Assembly (NCBI GenBank): GCA_029266635.1
Contig: JAQSWM010000005.1
Span: 186,001 to 250,000, forward strand
DNA from: Sphingobacteriaceae bacterium
GTDB taxonomy: Bacteria; Bacteroidota; Bacteroidia; Sphingobacteriales; Sphingobacteriaceae
Reading direction: 5' to 3'
Length of the DNA: 64,000 nt
Position numbers and translations under genes: made by a program. Positions 52,608 through 62,320 of this stretch are shown here, piece after piece; the first letter of the stretch is position 1; each line of letters starts with the position of its first letter. The notes beneath the pieces were generated by a model. It ran no database searches and was not told the DNA's origin. It saw only the letters and a list, made by a program, of their open reading frames with translations.

Positions 52608-55118
52608 ATGAAATATTTTGCCAGGAGAACGGCTTTAACATTTTTTCTTGCCTTATCGGCGATGAACATTGCACTCGCTCAGTCGGTTAAATCGCCTTCG
52701 GAATTTCTCGGGTACAAGCTGGGAGATCAGTTTACACCAGAATATCGTGTGGTAGAATATTTCAGCTATGTGGCTTCTGTCTCTAAGAATGTGCGCATTC
52801 AGCCGTATGGCAAGACCACTGAGGGGCGTGAGCTGCTGGTGGCGTATGTGGCATCGGATGAAAATATAGCACGGCTTGATGCGTTACGAAATAATAATCT
52901 GAAACTCGCGGGCATACAAGATGGGGTCCCTGATCAAAATCAGCCCGCAATTGTTTGGCTAAGCTACAACGTGCATGGAAGTGAAGCGGTATCTACGGAA
53001 GCTGCTATGCAAACCTTATTTGCCCTGGTTGATCCGGCGAATGCCAAAACAAAAGCGTGGCTTAAAAACACTGTTGTTGTAATTGACCCCTGCCTCAATC
53101 CTGATGGGCGGGACCGGTACGTAAATTTTTATAATCCAATTAAGAATGCGGTTCCCGACATCAACCCTTACGCACGCGAACACATGGAGCCCTGGCCCGG
53201 CGGCCGCTCAAATCACTACTATTTTGACCTGAACCGCGACTGGGCATGGCAAACGCAGGTGGAAACGCAGCAGAGGATGGCACTTTATAACCAGTGGCTT
53301 CCGCAAATTCATGTTGATTTCCACGAGCAGGGCTATAACGATCCGTATTATTTTGCTCCCGCAGCCGAGCCCATCCACCAGGATATCAGCAAATGGCAGC
53401 GTGATTTCCAGGTGGAAATCGGCAGGAACAACGCCAAATATTTCGATCAGAATGCCTGGATGTACTATACACGTGAACGGTACGATTTGGTGTATCCGTC
53501 GTATGGCGATACCTATCCGCTTTACAACGGCTCCATTGGCATGACTTACGAGCAGGGCGGGGGCGGCAGAGCCGGATTAGCCATTTTAAATTCCACCGGC
53601 GATACGCTCTCGTTAAGAGATCGGATCGATCACCACTACACTACCGGTTTGTCGACGATAGAAATGGCATCGAATAACGCTTCTAAGCTGATAAGCGAGT
53701 TCAGATCCTATTTTGCTGCGGGCAAGGCATCGCCCCCTGGCGAATACAAATCTTATGTAATCAAAGGAGGCAACTATGAAAAACTGAAATCTCTGGCTGA
53801 TCTCCTGAAAAGAAACGGAATTCAGTTTGGATATGGCGCATCGAAGGGAGCTACGGGCTTTAACTACGCAACTTTAAAAACAGAAGCATTTCAGATCGGC
53901 AAAGGCGATATCGTGATCAGCGCCTATCAACCTAAGTCTGTACTTTTGAAAGTATTGTTTGAACCTAAAACTTACGTTTCTGATTCTATCACCTACGATA
54001 TCACTGCCTGGGCTCTTCCGTATGCGTATGGGCTTGACGCTTATGCAAGCCGCGAAGCTTTGAAGCCTCTATCTTCAATTTTTGAAGTGCCTGCGGTTTC
54101 AGATCCGCAAATCAGCAATCCCGTAGCTTTTATCGCCAATTGGAACTCTCTTGCCGATGTGAAATTTTTGTCGGCATTGCTGAAAAACGGAATTAAAGTT
54201 CGGTACACCGAACGTGCAATTGAAGAGGGAGGGAATAAATTTAACGCAGGTTCGCTAATCATTGCACGCACCAGCAACGAGCAGGTGTCCCGGTTTTCTG
54301 AAACGGTGAGCCGCATCGCGAAAGAGTCGGGCGTGAACGTGCAGGCTGTGGCTACCGGCTTTGTGGATAAGGGTACCGACCTTGGCTCTAATAAAATCCG
54401 GTACATCGAAAAGCCTTCGGTTGCAGTTGTTGGGGGCGATGAAAGTTCGTCATTAGCCTTGGGCGAGATCTGGCATTTTTTTGAGCAACAGATTAACTAT
54501 CCGGTTACCATCATCCGCTACCGCGATCTGGCAAGAGCCAACCTCAATAGTTTTGATGTGCTGGTTGTTCCCGATGGCTCTTATCCTGATCTGGCAAGCG
54601 ATAAGTTGATGGCATGGATCCGCAGCGGGGGGAGGCTTGTGGCGATGGGCGGGGCTCTTGAAGCTCTTGCAGGAAAGAAAGGTTTCGGCTTAAAAACAAA
54701 AGATGCGCCGAAGCCGGATGAAGCAAAGGAGCCTTACGATCTCATCAAGCCTTATGGAAACCGGGAGCGGGAAAGTGCCAGGGACGAGATACCTGGGGCG
54801 ATTTACCGGGTTGACCTTGACAATACCCACCCACTCGCATTTGGATTCCCAAACTACTATTTCACGGTTAAACAGGATAATTCAATTTATAAGTTCCTGG
54901 AAAGCGGCTGGAATATTGGTGTTTTTAAAAAGAACAATCTGGTGAGCGGGCAGGTTGGGGCAGAGGTAAAAAAGAGACTCGCAGACGGTTTGCTTTTGGG
55001 AACTGAGGATATTGATAATGGCTCAGTAGTTTATCTCACAGAAGATCTGCTGTTCCGCGGATTTTGGGAGAATGGCAAGCTGATGTTTAGCAACGCAGTG
55101 TTTATGGTTGGACAATAA
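52608..55118 (+). CDS. Secreted M14-family zinc carboxypeptidase, 836 aa
   Basis: Signal peptide to NIALAQ (about 25). The M14 zinc site is visible: HGSE (about 122-125) in YNVHGSEAVSTEAA, the arginine/asparagine block PDGRDRYVN, and the third ligand in IHVDFHEQGYNDPYYF (about 235). A likely catalytic glutamate lies in GMTYEQGGGGRAG (about 311). Beyond residue 600 is a glutamine-amidotransferase-like Rossmann module (VLVVPDGSYPDLASDKLMAWIRSGG). The ATG at 52608 is chosen because it opens a signal peptide; a TTG frame at 52569 adds 13 unsupported residues. It abuts the convergent receptor gene with no spacer. Probably periplasmic or secreted peptide degradation. Confidence 0.88.
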   Translation: MKYFARRTALTFFLALSAMNIALAQSVKSPSEFLGYKLGDQFTPEYRVVEYFSYVASVSKNVRIQPYGKTTEGRELLVAYVASDENIARLDALRNNNLKLAGIQDGVPDQNQPAIVWLSYNVHGSEAVSTEAAMQTLFALVDPANAKTKAWLKNTVVVIDPCLNPDGRDRYVNFYNPIKNAVPDINPYAREHMEPWPGGRSNHYYFDLNRDWAWQTQVETQQRMALYNQWLPQIHVDFHEQGYNDPYYFAPAAEPIHQDISKWQRDFQVEIGRNNAKYFDQNAWMYYTRERYDLVYPSYGDTYPLYNGSIGMTYEQGGGGRAGLAILNSTGDTLSLRDRIDHHYTTGLSTIEMASNNASKLISEFRSYFAAGKASPPGEYKSYVIKGGNYEKLKSLADLLKRNGIQFGYGASKGATGFNYATLKTEAFQIGKGDIVISAYQPKSVLLKVLFEPKTYVSDSITYDITAWALPYAYGLDAYASREALKPLSSIFEVPAVSDPQISNPVAFIANWNSLADVKFLSALLKNGIKVRYTERAIEEGGNKFNAGSLIIARTSNEQVSRFSETVSRIAKESGVNVQAVATGFVDKGTDLGSNKIRYIEKPSVAVVGGDESSSLALGEIWHFFEQQINYPVTIIRYRDLARANLNSFDVLVVPDGSYPDLASDKLMAWIRSGGRLVAMGGALEALAGKKGFGLKTKDAPKPDEAKEPYDLIKPYGNRERESARDEIPGAIYRVDLDNTHPLAFGFPNYYFTVKQDNSIYKFLESGWNIGVFKKNNLVSGQVGAEVKKRLADGLLLGTEDIDNGSVVYLTEDLLFRGFWENGKLMFSNAVFMVGQ

Positions 55119-57566
55119 TCAAAGATTGCCCACGCGGTTTTGTTCAGCTTCCGAAGATGCGCTTTGCTTGTGGAACGAGCCCACAGTTGACTTTCCGAAC
55201 GCCCAATTGAAGCTCAGTATTGCCATTCGCGACTCCAATTTGTCATCTCCATGGATGTCCAGGTTCTGATAGTTGGAGTAGGAAGCGGTGTGATCGGTAT
55301 TCAATACATCAATTGCACTCAGCTTAACCGAACCATGTTTGTTGAACAGCGATTTACTGATTCCAAAGTCTACATTGTAAACCTGCCTGTAGTTCATGAT
55401 CCCATAAAAAGATGGCGACTGATATTTTGCGCTTACCTCAGCACTTAAACCATTATGGAAGTTGAGCGATTGCAAAGCTTTAATCGTAATATCCGGCTTG
55501 CCATTGTCAAGCGTTCCGCCATTTGAAGACGATTTGTAATGGATATTCATGGCGGAAATATTCATGTTGGATGTCCACCACGAAGTAACTGTGAAAGGGG
55601 CATTGAACGCCATTCCCCAGGCATACATCTCATCAAGGTTTTGCCGCAATTGGATGATCATCCTGCTCATATCGTTTTGCCGATAAACACTTGAAAACGC
55701 ATCGTGGGTAACACTGTAGCGCAAGGTTGTGCTGAATTGCTTCTTGAAAGTGTGCGTTGCCTCAAGGTTGTTGCTGTATTGAGGTGATAGTAACGGATTT
55801 CCTGCCGAGTAGCTGTACTGGTCGAGATAGCCGAGAAATGGGTTTAAATCCTGGTAAGCCGGGCGATCAAGGCGGCGGCTGAAGGAAAGAGCAAGCTCGT
55901 GAGATTGGCTGAAGTTTTTTGAGAGGCTGATGTTTGGAAATAAGTCCAGGTACTTTCTTGAAATGATATCTCCCCCCGTGAGCGAATTCCCCTTTGAAAT
56001 AGTGTGCTCTGCCCGCAAGCCGACCTGGAAAGTAATTGTCTTGGTACTGCGGGAGTAGTTCATATACAAACTGTTGATCAATTCATCGAAATGGAACTCG
56101 TTTGTCAGCATGGCGTTGGGCACGTACCCAGCATCAGTCATTCTGCCAAAGTCAAGGTTGCTATTGCTGATTACGTTGCTCGTTTTTACACCTGCAGTAA
56201 TCTTGTCGGCGCTTGATAAAGGCATCAAATAATCAGCTTTCGCGGATTTAATATTGTACCGTGCAGGCGAGCTGTTCAGCAAGTGCGCCTTGGCCGGCAT
56301 CATCATCGTTTTCATCCGTAAGTATTGATAATCCGAATACATATCTTCTGCAGAGGTACGGTGATAGAGCGCCAGGCTCGCATCGGCAGACAGCTCATTC
56401 TTCTTTCGGCCAAGTACAGCTTTATAGTTTAGGTTGAAGCTTATGTTGTGGATATTCCTGCTCTGGTCGGAGTTGGTGAGGATTATAGACTCGGGAGTGC
56501 CGCCGGAGTAGATATCCGACTCGTTCCTTTTTTCGATATTCAGCCGTGTGTCTGCACCGCTCACCATCATACCTAAGGTGTTTCGGGCATTTAACGAATA
56601 ATCCACACCTCCGCGATAGCTGTGATTGAACCGATGCGTACGGGTAAAATAATCTACATCAATACTGCTTATCTGATTGGGAGTGGTGATGTTACGGCTA
56701 AGCACCGATTTTCTTGATTGGGAAACATCAGCATAGGAGTAATTGCCGAAGATATTCAACTTGTTTGTGCGGGTATGTATGGTCAAAGACGGGATGGCAC
56801 GAAAATTTGGCCGATGCGATACCCCCAATTTGCTGATACCTGATGATAGGCTGAACGTTCCGTTTGTGCCAAGGCTTTTGTCTTTTATTAGGCGGATGTT
56901 GATCAGCCCTGCACTGCCCGTTGCGCTGTAGCTCACTCCAGGATTGCTGATCAGTTCTATCGATTCAATTGCCGAACTCTGCGTGGATTGAAGCAGGATG
57001 GTGAGTTCTTCTCCGGTCAAATACGTTTGTCGGCCGTCTATAGAGATTTGCACGCCCTCTCTGCCATTGAGTTTTAGTCCGCCGCTCTCATCCGTTACTA
57101 TTCCCGGTGCTTTTTTTAAAATGTCAAGGGCATTGCTCCCTGCTGAAATGATGCTTTCATTTACGTTCAGTATTACCTTGCCACCTTTGACTTCAATAAA
57201 TGGTTTTTGAGCCGAAACCTGTACTTCTGCGAGGTTCCTGCTGATGGGTAGGAGAGTCAGGATGCCTGCATCTTCGATGTTTCCTTTTAAGTTGTACGGT
57301 CCCTTCGTTAATGACTGATGGGAAATGCTGTTGATCACAATGCAGTAGCTGCCATCGTGTATTTTGCTAAAAGTGAACGATCCTTTTTTATCAGTCAATG
57401 CAGAAGACACAAGGGCAGAATCAGGGAAATGCCTCAATAAAACGGTCGCAGAAGGTACGGGCTTGCTGTCTTTTTCTTGTACCACACCTTCTAAGCCGCC
57501 ATGCTCCTGGGCATTCATTACGCCGGAAAAGAAGAGGATGAAGATAGTGGTGAGCGCTTTCCGCAT
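55119..57566 (-). CDS. TonB-dependent receptor / outer-membrane beta-barrel family protein, 815 aa
   Basis: The signal peptide ends at GVMNAQ (about 20). It is followed by a carboxypeptidase-regulatory-like domain (GLEGVVQEKDSKPVPSATVLL, DKKGSFTFSKI), a plug-like segment (about 115-230: ALDILKKAPGIVTDE, VQISIDGRQTYLTGEE, IESIELISNPGVSYSATGS) and a beta-barrel region (LALSFSRRLDRPAYQDLNPF, GYLDQYSYSAGNPLLSPQYS). It belongs to the group lacking long extracellular SusC features; ligand unknown. It is a clear paralogue of the neighbouring gene upstream. The ATG at 57566 fits the signal peptide; a longer frame to 57611 does not. Confidence 0.85.
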   Translation of the reverse strand: MRKALTTIFILFFSGVMNAQEHGGLEGVVQEKDSKPVPSATVLLRHFPDSALVSSALTDKKGSFTFSKIHDGSYCIVINSISHQSLTKGPYNLKGNIEDAGILTLLPISRNLAEVQVSAQKPFIEVKGGKVILNVNESIISAGSNALDILKKAPGIVTDESGGLKLNGREGVQISIDGRQTYLTGEELTILLQSTQSSAIESIELISNPGVSYSATGSAGLINIRLIKDKSLGTNGTFSLSSGISKLGVSHRPNFRAIPSLTIHTRTNKLNIFGNYSYADVSQSRKSVLSRNITTPNQISSIDVDYFTRTHRFNHSYRGGVDYSLNARNTLGMMVSGADTRLNIEKRNESDIYSGGTPESIILTNSDQSRNIHNISFNLNYKAVLGRKKNELSADASLALYHRTSAEDMYSDYQYLRMKTMMMPAKAHLLNSSPARYNIKSAKADYLMPLSSADKITAGVKTSNVISNSNLDFGRMTDAGYVPNAMLTNEFHFDELINSLYMNYSRSTKTITFQVGLRAEHTISKGNSLTGGDIISRKYLDLFPNISLSKNFSQSHELALSFSRRLDRPAYQDLNPFLGYLDQYSYSAGNPLLSPQYSNNLEATHTFKKQFSTTLRYSVTHDAFSSVYRQNDMSRMIIQLRQNLDEMYAWGMAFNAPFTVTSWWTSNMNISAMNIHYKSSSNGGTLDNGKPDITIKALQSLNFHNGLSAEVSAKYQSPSFYGIMNYRQVYNVDFGISKSLFNKHGSVKLSAIDVLNTDHTASYSNYQNLDIHGDDKLESRMAILSFNWAFGKSTVGSFHKQSASSEAEQNRVGNL

Positions 57567-57640
57567 AGAGAATTCAAGCGGAAAGTTATACCTTTTTTTC
57601 AAACTCGACAATTTAGAAGCACATTTTCGAGAATGTCTAT

Positions 57641-57674
57641 AAAAAGGAAAGGCAACGCTAATGCGCTGCCTTTC
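57641..57674 (-). terminator. Minus-strand terminator of the upstream receptor gene
   Basis: On the minus strand GAAAGGCA (57674-57667) pairs with TGCCTTTC (57654-57647) around a 12-base loop that can pair further, followed by CTTTTTATAG. It lies 22 bases after the stop at 57696, separating the two paralogous receptor genes into different units. Confidence 0.7.
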
Positions 57675-57695
57675 TGTATGTTCAGGAATAGTGAA

Positions 57696-60131
57696 CTAGT
57701 TTTTCATTCTATTCTGCTCATCTTCCAAACCAGTGCTGCGGCGGCGGGCTGGCTTAATTTCGTTCTTTCCGAAGCGATAATTTAGCGTAAGGCGGGCAAC
57801 CTGAGTTTCGCCTTTCTCAGTAAAGTTGAGGTTCATATTCTGATAAGTGGTCGATAGCCTTTGGCGGCGTGTATTAAAGACGTCGCTCATGCTTAAACGC
57901 AGATTCATTTTGTTATTTGCAAATGATTTCCGGAGTCCTGCATTAAACGACAACTGCGATTGAATCTTAAAAATGCCATACTGCAACGGTGACTGATATT
58001 GTGCCGACATATCTGCGCCAAAGCTTTTAGTGATGTTGAACGTGTTATCCATATTATAGCTCACGGCGGTTTGCCCGGCGCTTAAAGAGCCTCCGTTAGA
58101 TGCGGATTTGAACTTCATATTAAATACTTGGAGATTGTTGTTCATGTTCCACCATTTAGCCAGTGTAAAGGGAGCATAGACGTTTAATCCCCAAATCTCC
58201 TGCTCGTCCAGGTTACGCTCGGTGGCAAAGGTCTTTTTTGTTTCATCTTCCTGTTCAGTTACCGTAGTCATCACATCTTTAGTGTGGCTATAGTTCAGCG
58301 AGGTTGTGAATTTTCCCTTGTACGTGTGCGACAGGTCGAGCGAGCTTGTGAACTGAGGGTTCAGGAAAGGGTTGCCTTTTTTATAGGTGTACTCATCTAA
58401 AAAATTCACGAATGGGTTTAGATTGTCATACGAAGGGCGATCAATTCTGCGGCTGTAGGAAAAGCCGAGGTCATTATTTTTATCCAATTTTTGGGAAACC
58501 GATAAGCTAGGGAAAAGCTCAAGATAATGGCGTTTAACAACCTCGCTCTTAGTTATTGAGTTTCCTTTAGAGTTGGTTTGCTCTGCCCTTAGGCCCAGCT
58601 GAATGCCGGTTTTCTTGATCTCTTTGCTATAGTTCAGATAAGCTGCGTTGATGTTTTCATCGTACACAAAGTGATTGGTATAGTTCGGGTCAGCCACCCA
58701 GGTGTTCCCAACTTGTTTGGCCAGAAGCAAATCGTTATCGGTTGTCACGAAGCTACTTTTTAAGCCTGCTTCAAGTTTCGTTGTTTTGTTTATGGGATAG
58801 GTATAATCGATCTTGGCAGATTTAACATTGATTTTTGCAGGCGCATAGTTTTTAACGCCTAAGCTGCCTCTGGGGTCGAGATTGATGCGCTGATATGTGT
58901 TATTGCGGATTTCATCTTGGTTCCCGCTGTACTGGGAATAATCAAGATCCACCGATAGTTCCTTGCCCGTTGTGTCGAGAGTTCCTTTGTAGTTCAGGTT
59001 GAAGGCATTGTTGTTGTATTTTTCGGTATTGTCTCCAAGTACGTTTATCAACTCCGCCTGGTTAAAGTTATTTACCCAATTGGTATTGCTGATGCTGTTT
59101 TCATCATTTCTGTTGCTGTATCCATTGAGGAGGATTCCCAGCGTATGATTTTTGCTGATAAAATAGTCGGCTCCCGCTTTATATGAATTGCTGTAGCGCC
59201 GATTATCCCAACTATTCAGTTGTTTAAAGTTCGTAGTAGTGTCTTTGTATATCACTTCACGGTTTAGATTCAGGCTGTTGATGCGGCCGCTATTTGAGTA
59301 ATTGTAGTTCCCGAAAAAATTCAATTTATTATTCCGGTAGTTTAATGTGGTGCCGCCATTGTATTTGGACGTTTGTCCATATCCTGCGCCCGCAGTAAGC
59401 GTACCGTTTAGCCCAAGGTTCTTGCTCTTTTTGGTTTTAATATTGATTATTCCTGAGGTGCCGGCTGCGTCGTATTTTGCCGATGGGCTCGTTACCAGTT
59501 CAATGCTCTCTATCTGGCTACTTTGCATGTTACGGAGCATATTCGCCACATCTGCGTTGCTGAGGTATGTGGCTTTCCCATCAAGCATGATCAACACACC
59601 TTGCTTTCCTTTCATAGAGATATTGTCGTCCTTGTCAATAGTTACCCCTGGCGCCTTCTCCAGCACTTCCAATGCCGTGCTGCCGGCAGAGATACTGTTT
59701 CCCTCCACGTTCACAACCAACTTGTCCATCTTTCTTTCTATTAAGGGTTTCTGAGCTGTGACTGTTACTTCTTTCAAGGTTTTGCTAGCCATAGAAAGTG
59801 TCATTGGCTCCAGTTTCAAAGTGGTATTGCTTTCGTCTAAACTGAACCTTTTGCTAAAAGCAGTTCTATAACCTACAACTGCAGCGCTCACCAGGTAGTC
59901 ACCGTTGGCAACATTCTCGAAATAGAAATTTCCAGATGCGTCAGAGAGAGCACTTTTTACAAGCGATGAGTCTTTAGCCTTCAACAGGCTGATGGTTGCA
60001 TAATCAAGTGGCTTTTGCCGATCGTCTGCAACGTTGCCGCTTATCTGGTTGCGCCCGGTTTTGTTTTGTGCTGATGTAGCTTGTGTAGCAACTATCATCA
60101 GCAAGAAGAATATAGAGCTTAAGTGTTTCAT
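57696..60131 (-). CDS. TonB-dependent receptor / outer-membrane beta-barrel family protein, 811 aa
   Basis: Signal peptide to QATSAQ (22). A carboxypeptidase-regulatory-like domain follows (QISGNVADDRQKPLDYATISLL, DASGNFYFENV), then a plug-like segment (ALEVLEKAPGVTIDKD, GVLIMLDGKATYLSNAD, IESIELVTSPSAKYDAAGTSG) and the barrel with the family block FSYSRRIDRPSYDNLNPF and YTYKKGNPFLNP. Same architecture and many identical short blocks as the 55119-57566 gene, so the two derive from duplication. Substrate unknown. Preceded by a 239-base spacer holding inverted repeats. Confidence 0.87.
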   Translation of the reverse strand: MKHLSSIFFLLMIVATQATSAQNKTGRNQISGNVADDRQKPLDYATISLLKAKDSSLVKSALSDASGNFYFENVANGDYLVSAAVVGYRTAFSKRFSLDESNTTLKLEPMTLSMASKTLKEVTVTAQKPLIERKMDKLVVNVEGNSISAGSTALEVLEKAPGVTIDKDDNISMKGKQGVLIMLDGKATYLSNADVANMLRNMQSSQIESIELVTSPSAKYDAAGTSGIINIKTKKSKNLGLNGTLTAGAGYGQTSKYNGGTTLNYRNNKLNFFGNYNYSNSGRINSLNLNREVIYKDTTTNFKQLNSWDNRRYSNSYKAGADYFISKNHTLGILLNGYSNRNDENSISNTNWVNNFNQAELINVLGDNTEKYNNNAFNLNYKGTLDTTGKELSVDLDYSQYSGNQDEIRNNTYQRINLDPRGSLGVKNYAPAKINVKSAKIDYTYPINKTTKLEAGLKSSFVTTDNDLLLAKQVGNTWVADPNYTNHFVYDENINAAYLNYSKEIKKTGIQLGLRAEQTNSKGNSITKSEVVKRHYLELFPSLSVSQKLDKNNDLGFSYSRRIDRPSYDNLNPFVNFLDEYTYKKGNPFLNPQFTSSLDLSHTYKGKFTTSLNYSHTKDVMTTVTEQEDETKKTFATERNLDEQEIWGLNVYAPFTLAKWWNMNNNLQVFNMKFKSASNGGSLSAGQTAVSYNMDNTFNITKSFGADMSAQYQSPLQYGIFKIQSQLSFNAGLRKSFANNKMNLRLSMSDVFNTRRQRLSTTYQNMNLNFTEKGETQVARLTLNYRFGKNEIKPARRRSTGLEDEQNRMKN

Positions 60132-60190
60132 TGTTTCAGGTTTTTACGGCACAGCACACACCTATAGGAAGCATGTTTGCGCCTTTACGT

Positions 60191-60203
60191 GTTAAAAATT
60201 AAC
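60191..60203. repeat. Short palindrome upstream of the receptor gene
   Basis: GTTAA-AAA-TTAAC, 60 bases upstream of the receptor ATG at 60131. It could be an operator half-site pair or chance in A+T-rich DNA. Confidence 0.2.
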
Positions 60204-60213
60204 GTTTTGTTTT

Positions 60214-60237
60214 AAAGCACCGCTGTTGCGGCGCTTT
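60214..60237 (-). terminator. Candidate terminator-like hairpin downstream of the padR-pspC unit
   Basis: AAAGCACCGC (60214-60223) pairs with GCGGCGCTTT (60228-60237) with one A-C mismatch and a TGTT loop. Read on the minus strand it is followed by TAAAACAAAAC, a poor T-tract, and it is 134 bases past the pspC stop. It may be a terminator or a structured leader of the receptor gene. Confidence 0.3.
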
Positions 60238-60370
60238 CATGTTTTTGACTCTTTGGCCTCCCGAATGTTACATTGATATGCTGCAAGATTAAGAGGGGCA
60301 GCAGGCGATGTGAAATAAATGTTACCAAAGAGCATAAAAATGTGATGAACATCAATCAACCTTAACTATG

Positions 60371-61942
60371 TCACTCATCTTCCGTGTTTTGCTTGTACAA
60401 TGCCTCGTCCTGGCACTTAAGTCCTGATGGAGTGAGAACCCATGTTGACATAGCTTCTGAAGGCGCACTCTCCGGCAGGCAATCGTTCAGGTTATAGTCT
60501 TCCAGGTATGGATTCAGTTTTCCGTCGATGTGCAGGCGGGTATTCGGTGGCAGCAATAATTTCAGGCGTACAGATTGATCCCGCCAGGCTTCGCCCTTAG
60601 GAAGTTGAACTGACCAGTCGAAGCGCAACACAGAATCAGCCTGAGCAAAGTGATAGCTCACTTTCTTTGCACCTTGTAAAGCATTCTTGAAATTGTTGCC
60701 TCGTGCGCTGTATTGCACAATAAGCGTTGGTTTAGTTACATCTCCCGTTTCAATGGCGAGGCTCACGCTCCGCGGCATGTTGCCTTCATCATGCCGACGG
60801 TTCATTACAACTCTTGTTGATCCGCTGTCAGCGAGGTTATATTCCAGGCTGTCCTGTTTGTCAAAAAGCAAATCTTCGTTTAGTTCGAGACGGTATGCCG
60901 CTGCGGCGCCGAGAGGAGTGCTTTGTTCGTATGTAGCCTCTTCAGAAAACTCTGCGCCAAGTTTGGCTCCGTGGTAAACGCCGACTGCAAGTCCGGTGAG
61001 CCAAACAACAAGCATCACAAATGCCGCTGTTTTGGTGATTGTCCGACGATTGAAAAGAACCCTTATCGCAAAGAAAATCAAAGCGATTATTGGGATTGCA
61101 ATTAAGACAAAGACACTAAAGTATAGGGCTGTTTCATATTCAGGATTGATTATATTGAACGGGAACATATCGAGTTCGCTGCTACTCCAGAAACCTAAAG
61201 TGACAAACAATGCCACGATGGTTCCTATTAGCGCCATAGAACCTGCCAGGATTATCAGGCCTCCAATTATTTTGATGAATAGCCTGAAAATACTTCCAAA
61301 TGTGTTTCCGATGAGTTCAAAAACGTTTCGGAAGAAGTTACTGATCACATCAGTGCTTTTTCCGGCAAAGCGGGTATGCAGTTCCGCCTCATCCTCAAAG
61401 TTTCGTTTGATGCTCTGGAGATTCATCGGCTCTCCCTTCATGGCCATCTTTTCGGCACGTGTGCGAGCGGGAGGCATTACTATGAAGAGGATGATATAAA
61501 TGAGAAAACCAGAGCCACCGGGCAATAACAATAATAATGCAATGATTCGCACAATTCTTGCTTCAATATTGAAATAGTGAGCAATCCCTGAGCATACACC
61601 GCCTATGATCTTATCGTCAGTATCTCGGAACAATTTTCTTTCTGTTAATTGTTCTGCAGTAAACTCAGTATCTTCAGTTTCTGTAAACTGGCTCACGGCA
61701 CCCATCTGCTCGGTCACCAGCTCCACATCTTTAATCACGATAACCTGTTTCTTTTCCGCTGTAAGGCGTTCGTTGAACATTTCGGCTATCCTGTTTTCAA
61801 TATCGCCCACTATTTCGGCGCTATCGGGTGAGTAGGCGAAGTGGCGTTTCACCTCAGTCATATATGCCTTCAAGACTTCGTATGCATCCTCTTCTATGTG
61901 GAAAACGAAGCCATTTATATTTATGATAATTGTTTTGTTCAT
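60371..61942 (-). CDS. PspC-domain membrane protein, 523 aa
   Basis: Residues 1-60 form a small alpha/beta domain (KTIIININGFVFHIEEDAYEVL, IVGDIENRIAEMF) that in related proteins precedes PspC. The PspC domain is at 101-160 (KLFRDTDDKIIGGVCSGIAHYF, VMPPARTRAE), followed by further transmembrane helices and a C-terminal extracytoplasmic beta-rich region (VSYHFAQADSVLRFDWSV, LKLLLPPNTRLHIDGKLN). PspC proteins take part in envelope-stress responses. The ATG at 61942 is used because it begins the conserved domain; the frame could extend to 62035 but would overlap padR. Its start is 5 bases after the padR stop. Confidence 0.85.
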   Translation of the reverse strand: MNKTIIININGFVFHIEEDAYEVLKAYMTEVKRHFAYSPDSAEIVGDIENRIAEMFNERLTAEKKQVIVIKDVELVTEQMGAVSQFTETEDTEFTAEQLTERKLFRDTDDKIIGGVCSGIAHYFNIEARIVRIIALLLLLPGGSGFLIYIILFIVMPPARTRAEKMAMKGEPMNLQSIKRNFEDEAELHTRFAGKSTDVISNFFRNVFELIGNTFGSIFRLFIKIIGGLIILAGSMALIGTIVALFVTLGFWSSSELDMFPFNIINPEYETALYFSVFVLIAIPIIALIFFAIRVLFNRRTITKTAAFVMLVVWLTGLAVGVYHGAKLGAEFSEEATYEQSTPLGAAAAYRLELNEDLLFDKQDSLEYNLADSGSTRVVMNRRHDEGNMPRSVSLAIETGDVTKPTLIVQYSARGNNFKNALQGAKKVSYHFAQADSVLRFDWSVQLPKGEAWRDQSVRLKLLLPPNTRLHIDGKLNPYLEDYNLNDCLPESAPSEAMSTWVLTPSGLKCQDEALYKQNTEDE

Positions 61943-61947
61943 GATGT

Positions 61948-62316
61948 TTATGATTGATGGTTTGAAGTTTGGTCCGTGTTGTCGCTGGATCTGTTGCTGA
62001 GGGATGTATTCACTGCGTACTGAAGTTCTTCCCATGTGGTATCCAAATGCTTAAGCACCTCTTTGCCTGCATCCGAAAGGACATAATACTTTCTTGGCGG
62101 GCCGGAAACAGACTCGACCCACTTGTAGGTAAGCAGTCCGTTATTCTTAAGGCGGGTTAGAAGCGGATATAATGTACCCTCAACTACCAGTAGCTTTGCC
62201 CTCTTCAGTTCGCTAATTATATCTGAGGCATATATCTCCCCCCGGGAGATAATTGAAAGGATGCAATACTCCAGAATCCCTTTCCTCATTTGAGTTTGAG
62301 TGTTCTCTACTATCAT
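61948..62316 (-). CDS. PadR-family transcriptional regulator, 122 aa
   Basis: A winged-helix repressor of the short PadR type: QMRKGILEYCILSIISRGEIYASDII, then VVEGTLYPLLTRLKNNGLL (recognition helix region) and the wing GPPRKYYVLSDAGKEVL, ending in a dimerisation helix. Such regulators typically control the membrane-protein gene they are paired with, here the PspC gene 5 bases downstream. A palindrome over its own promoter suggests autorepression. Ligand unknown. Confidence 0.92.
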   Translation of the reverse strand: MIVENTQTQMRKGILEYCILSIISRGEIYASDIISELKRAKLLVVEGTLYPLLTRLKNNGLLTYKWVESVSGPPRKYYVLSDAGKEVLKHLDTTWEELQYAVNTSLSNRSSDNTDQTSNHQS

Positions 62317-62320
62317 GACA

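Noticed and set aside
60222-60362. A 46-codon minus-strand ORF in the spacer between pspC and the receptor gene
   Set aside because: Its composition is not protein-like beyond a hydrophobic start, and it runs through the inverted repeats; probably chance.
61943-62035. Longer start for the PspC protein
   Set aside because: It would overlap padR and adds residues without similarity; the conserved domain begins at the ATG at 61942.
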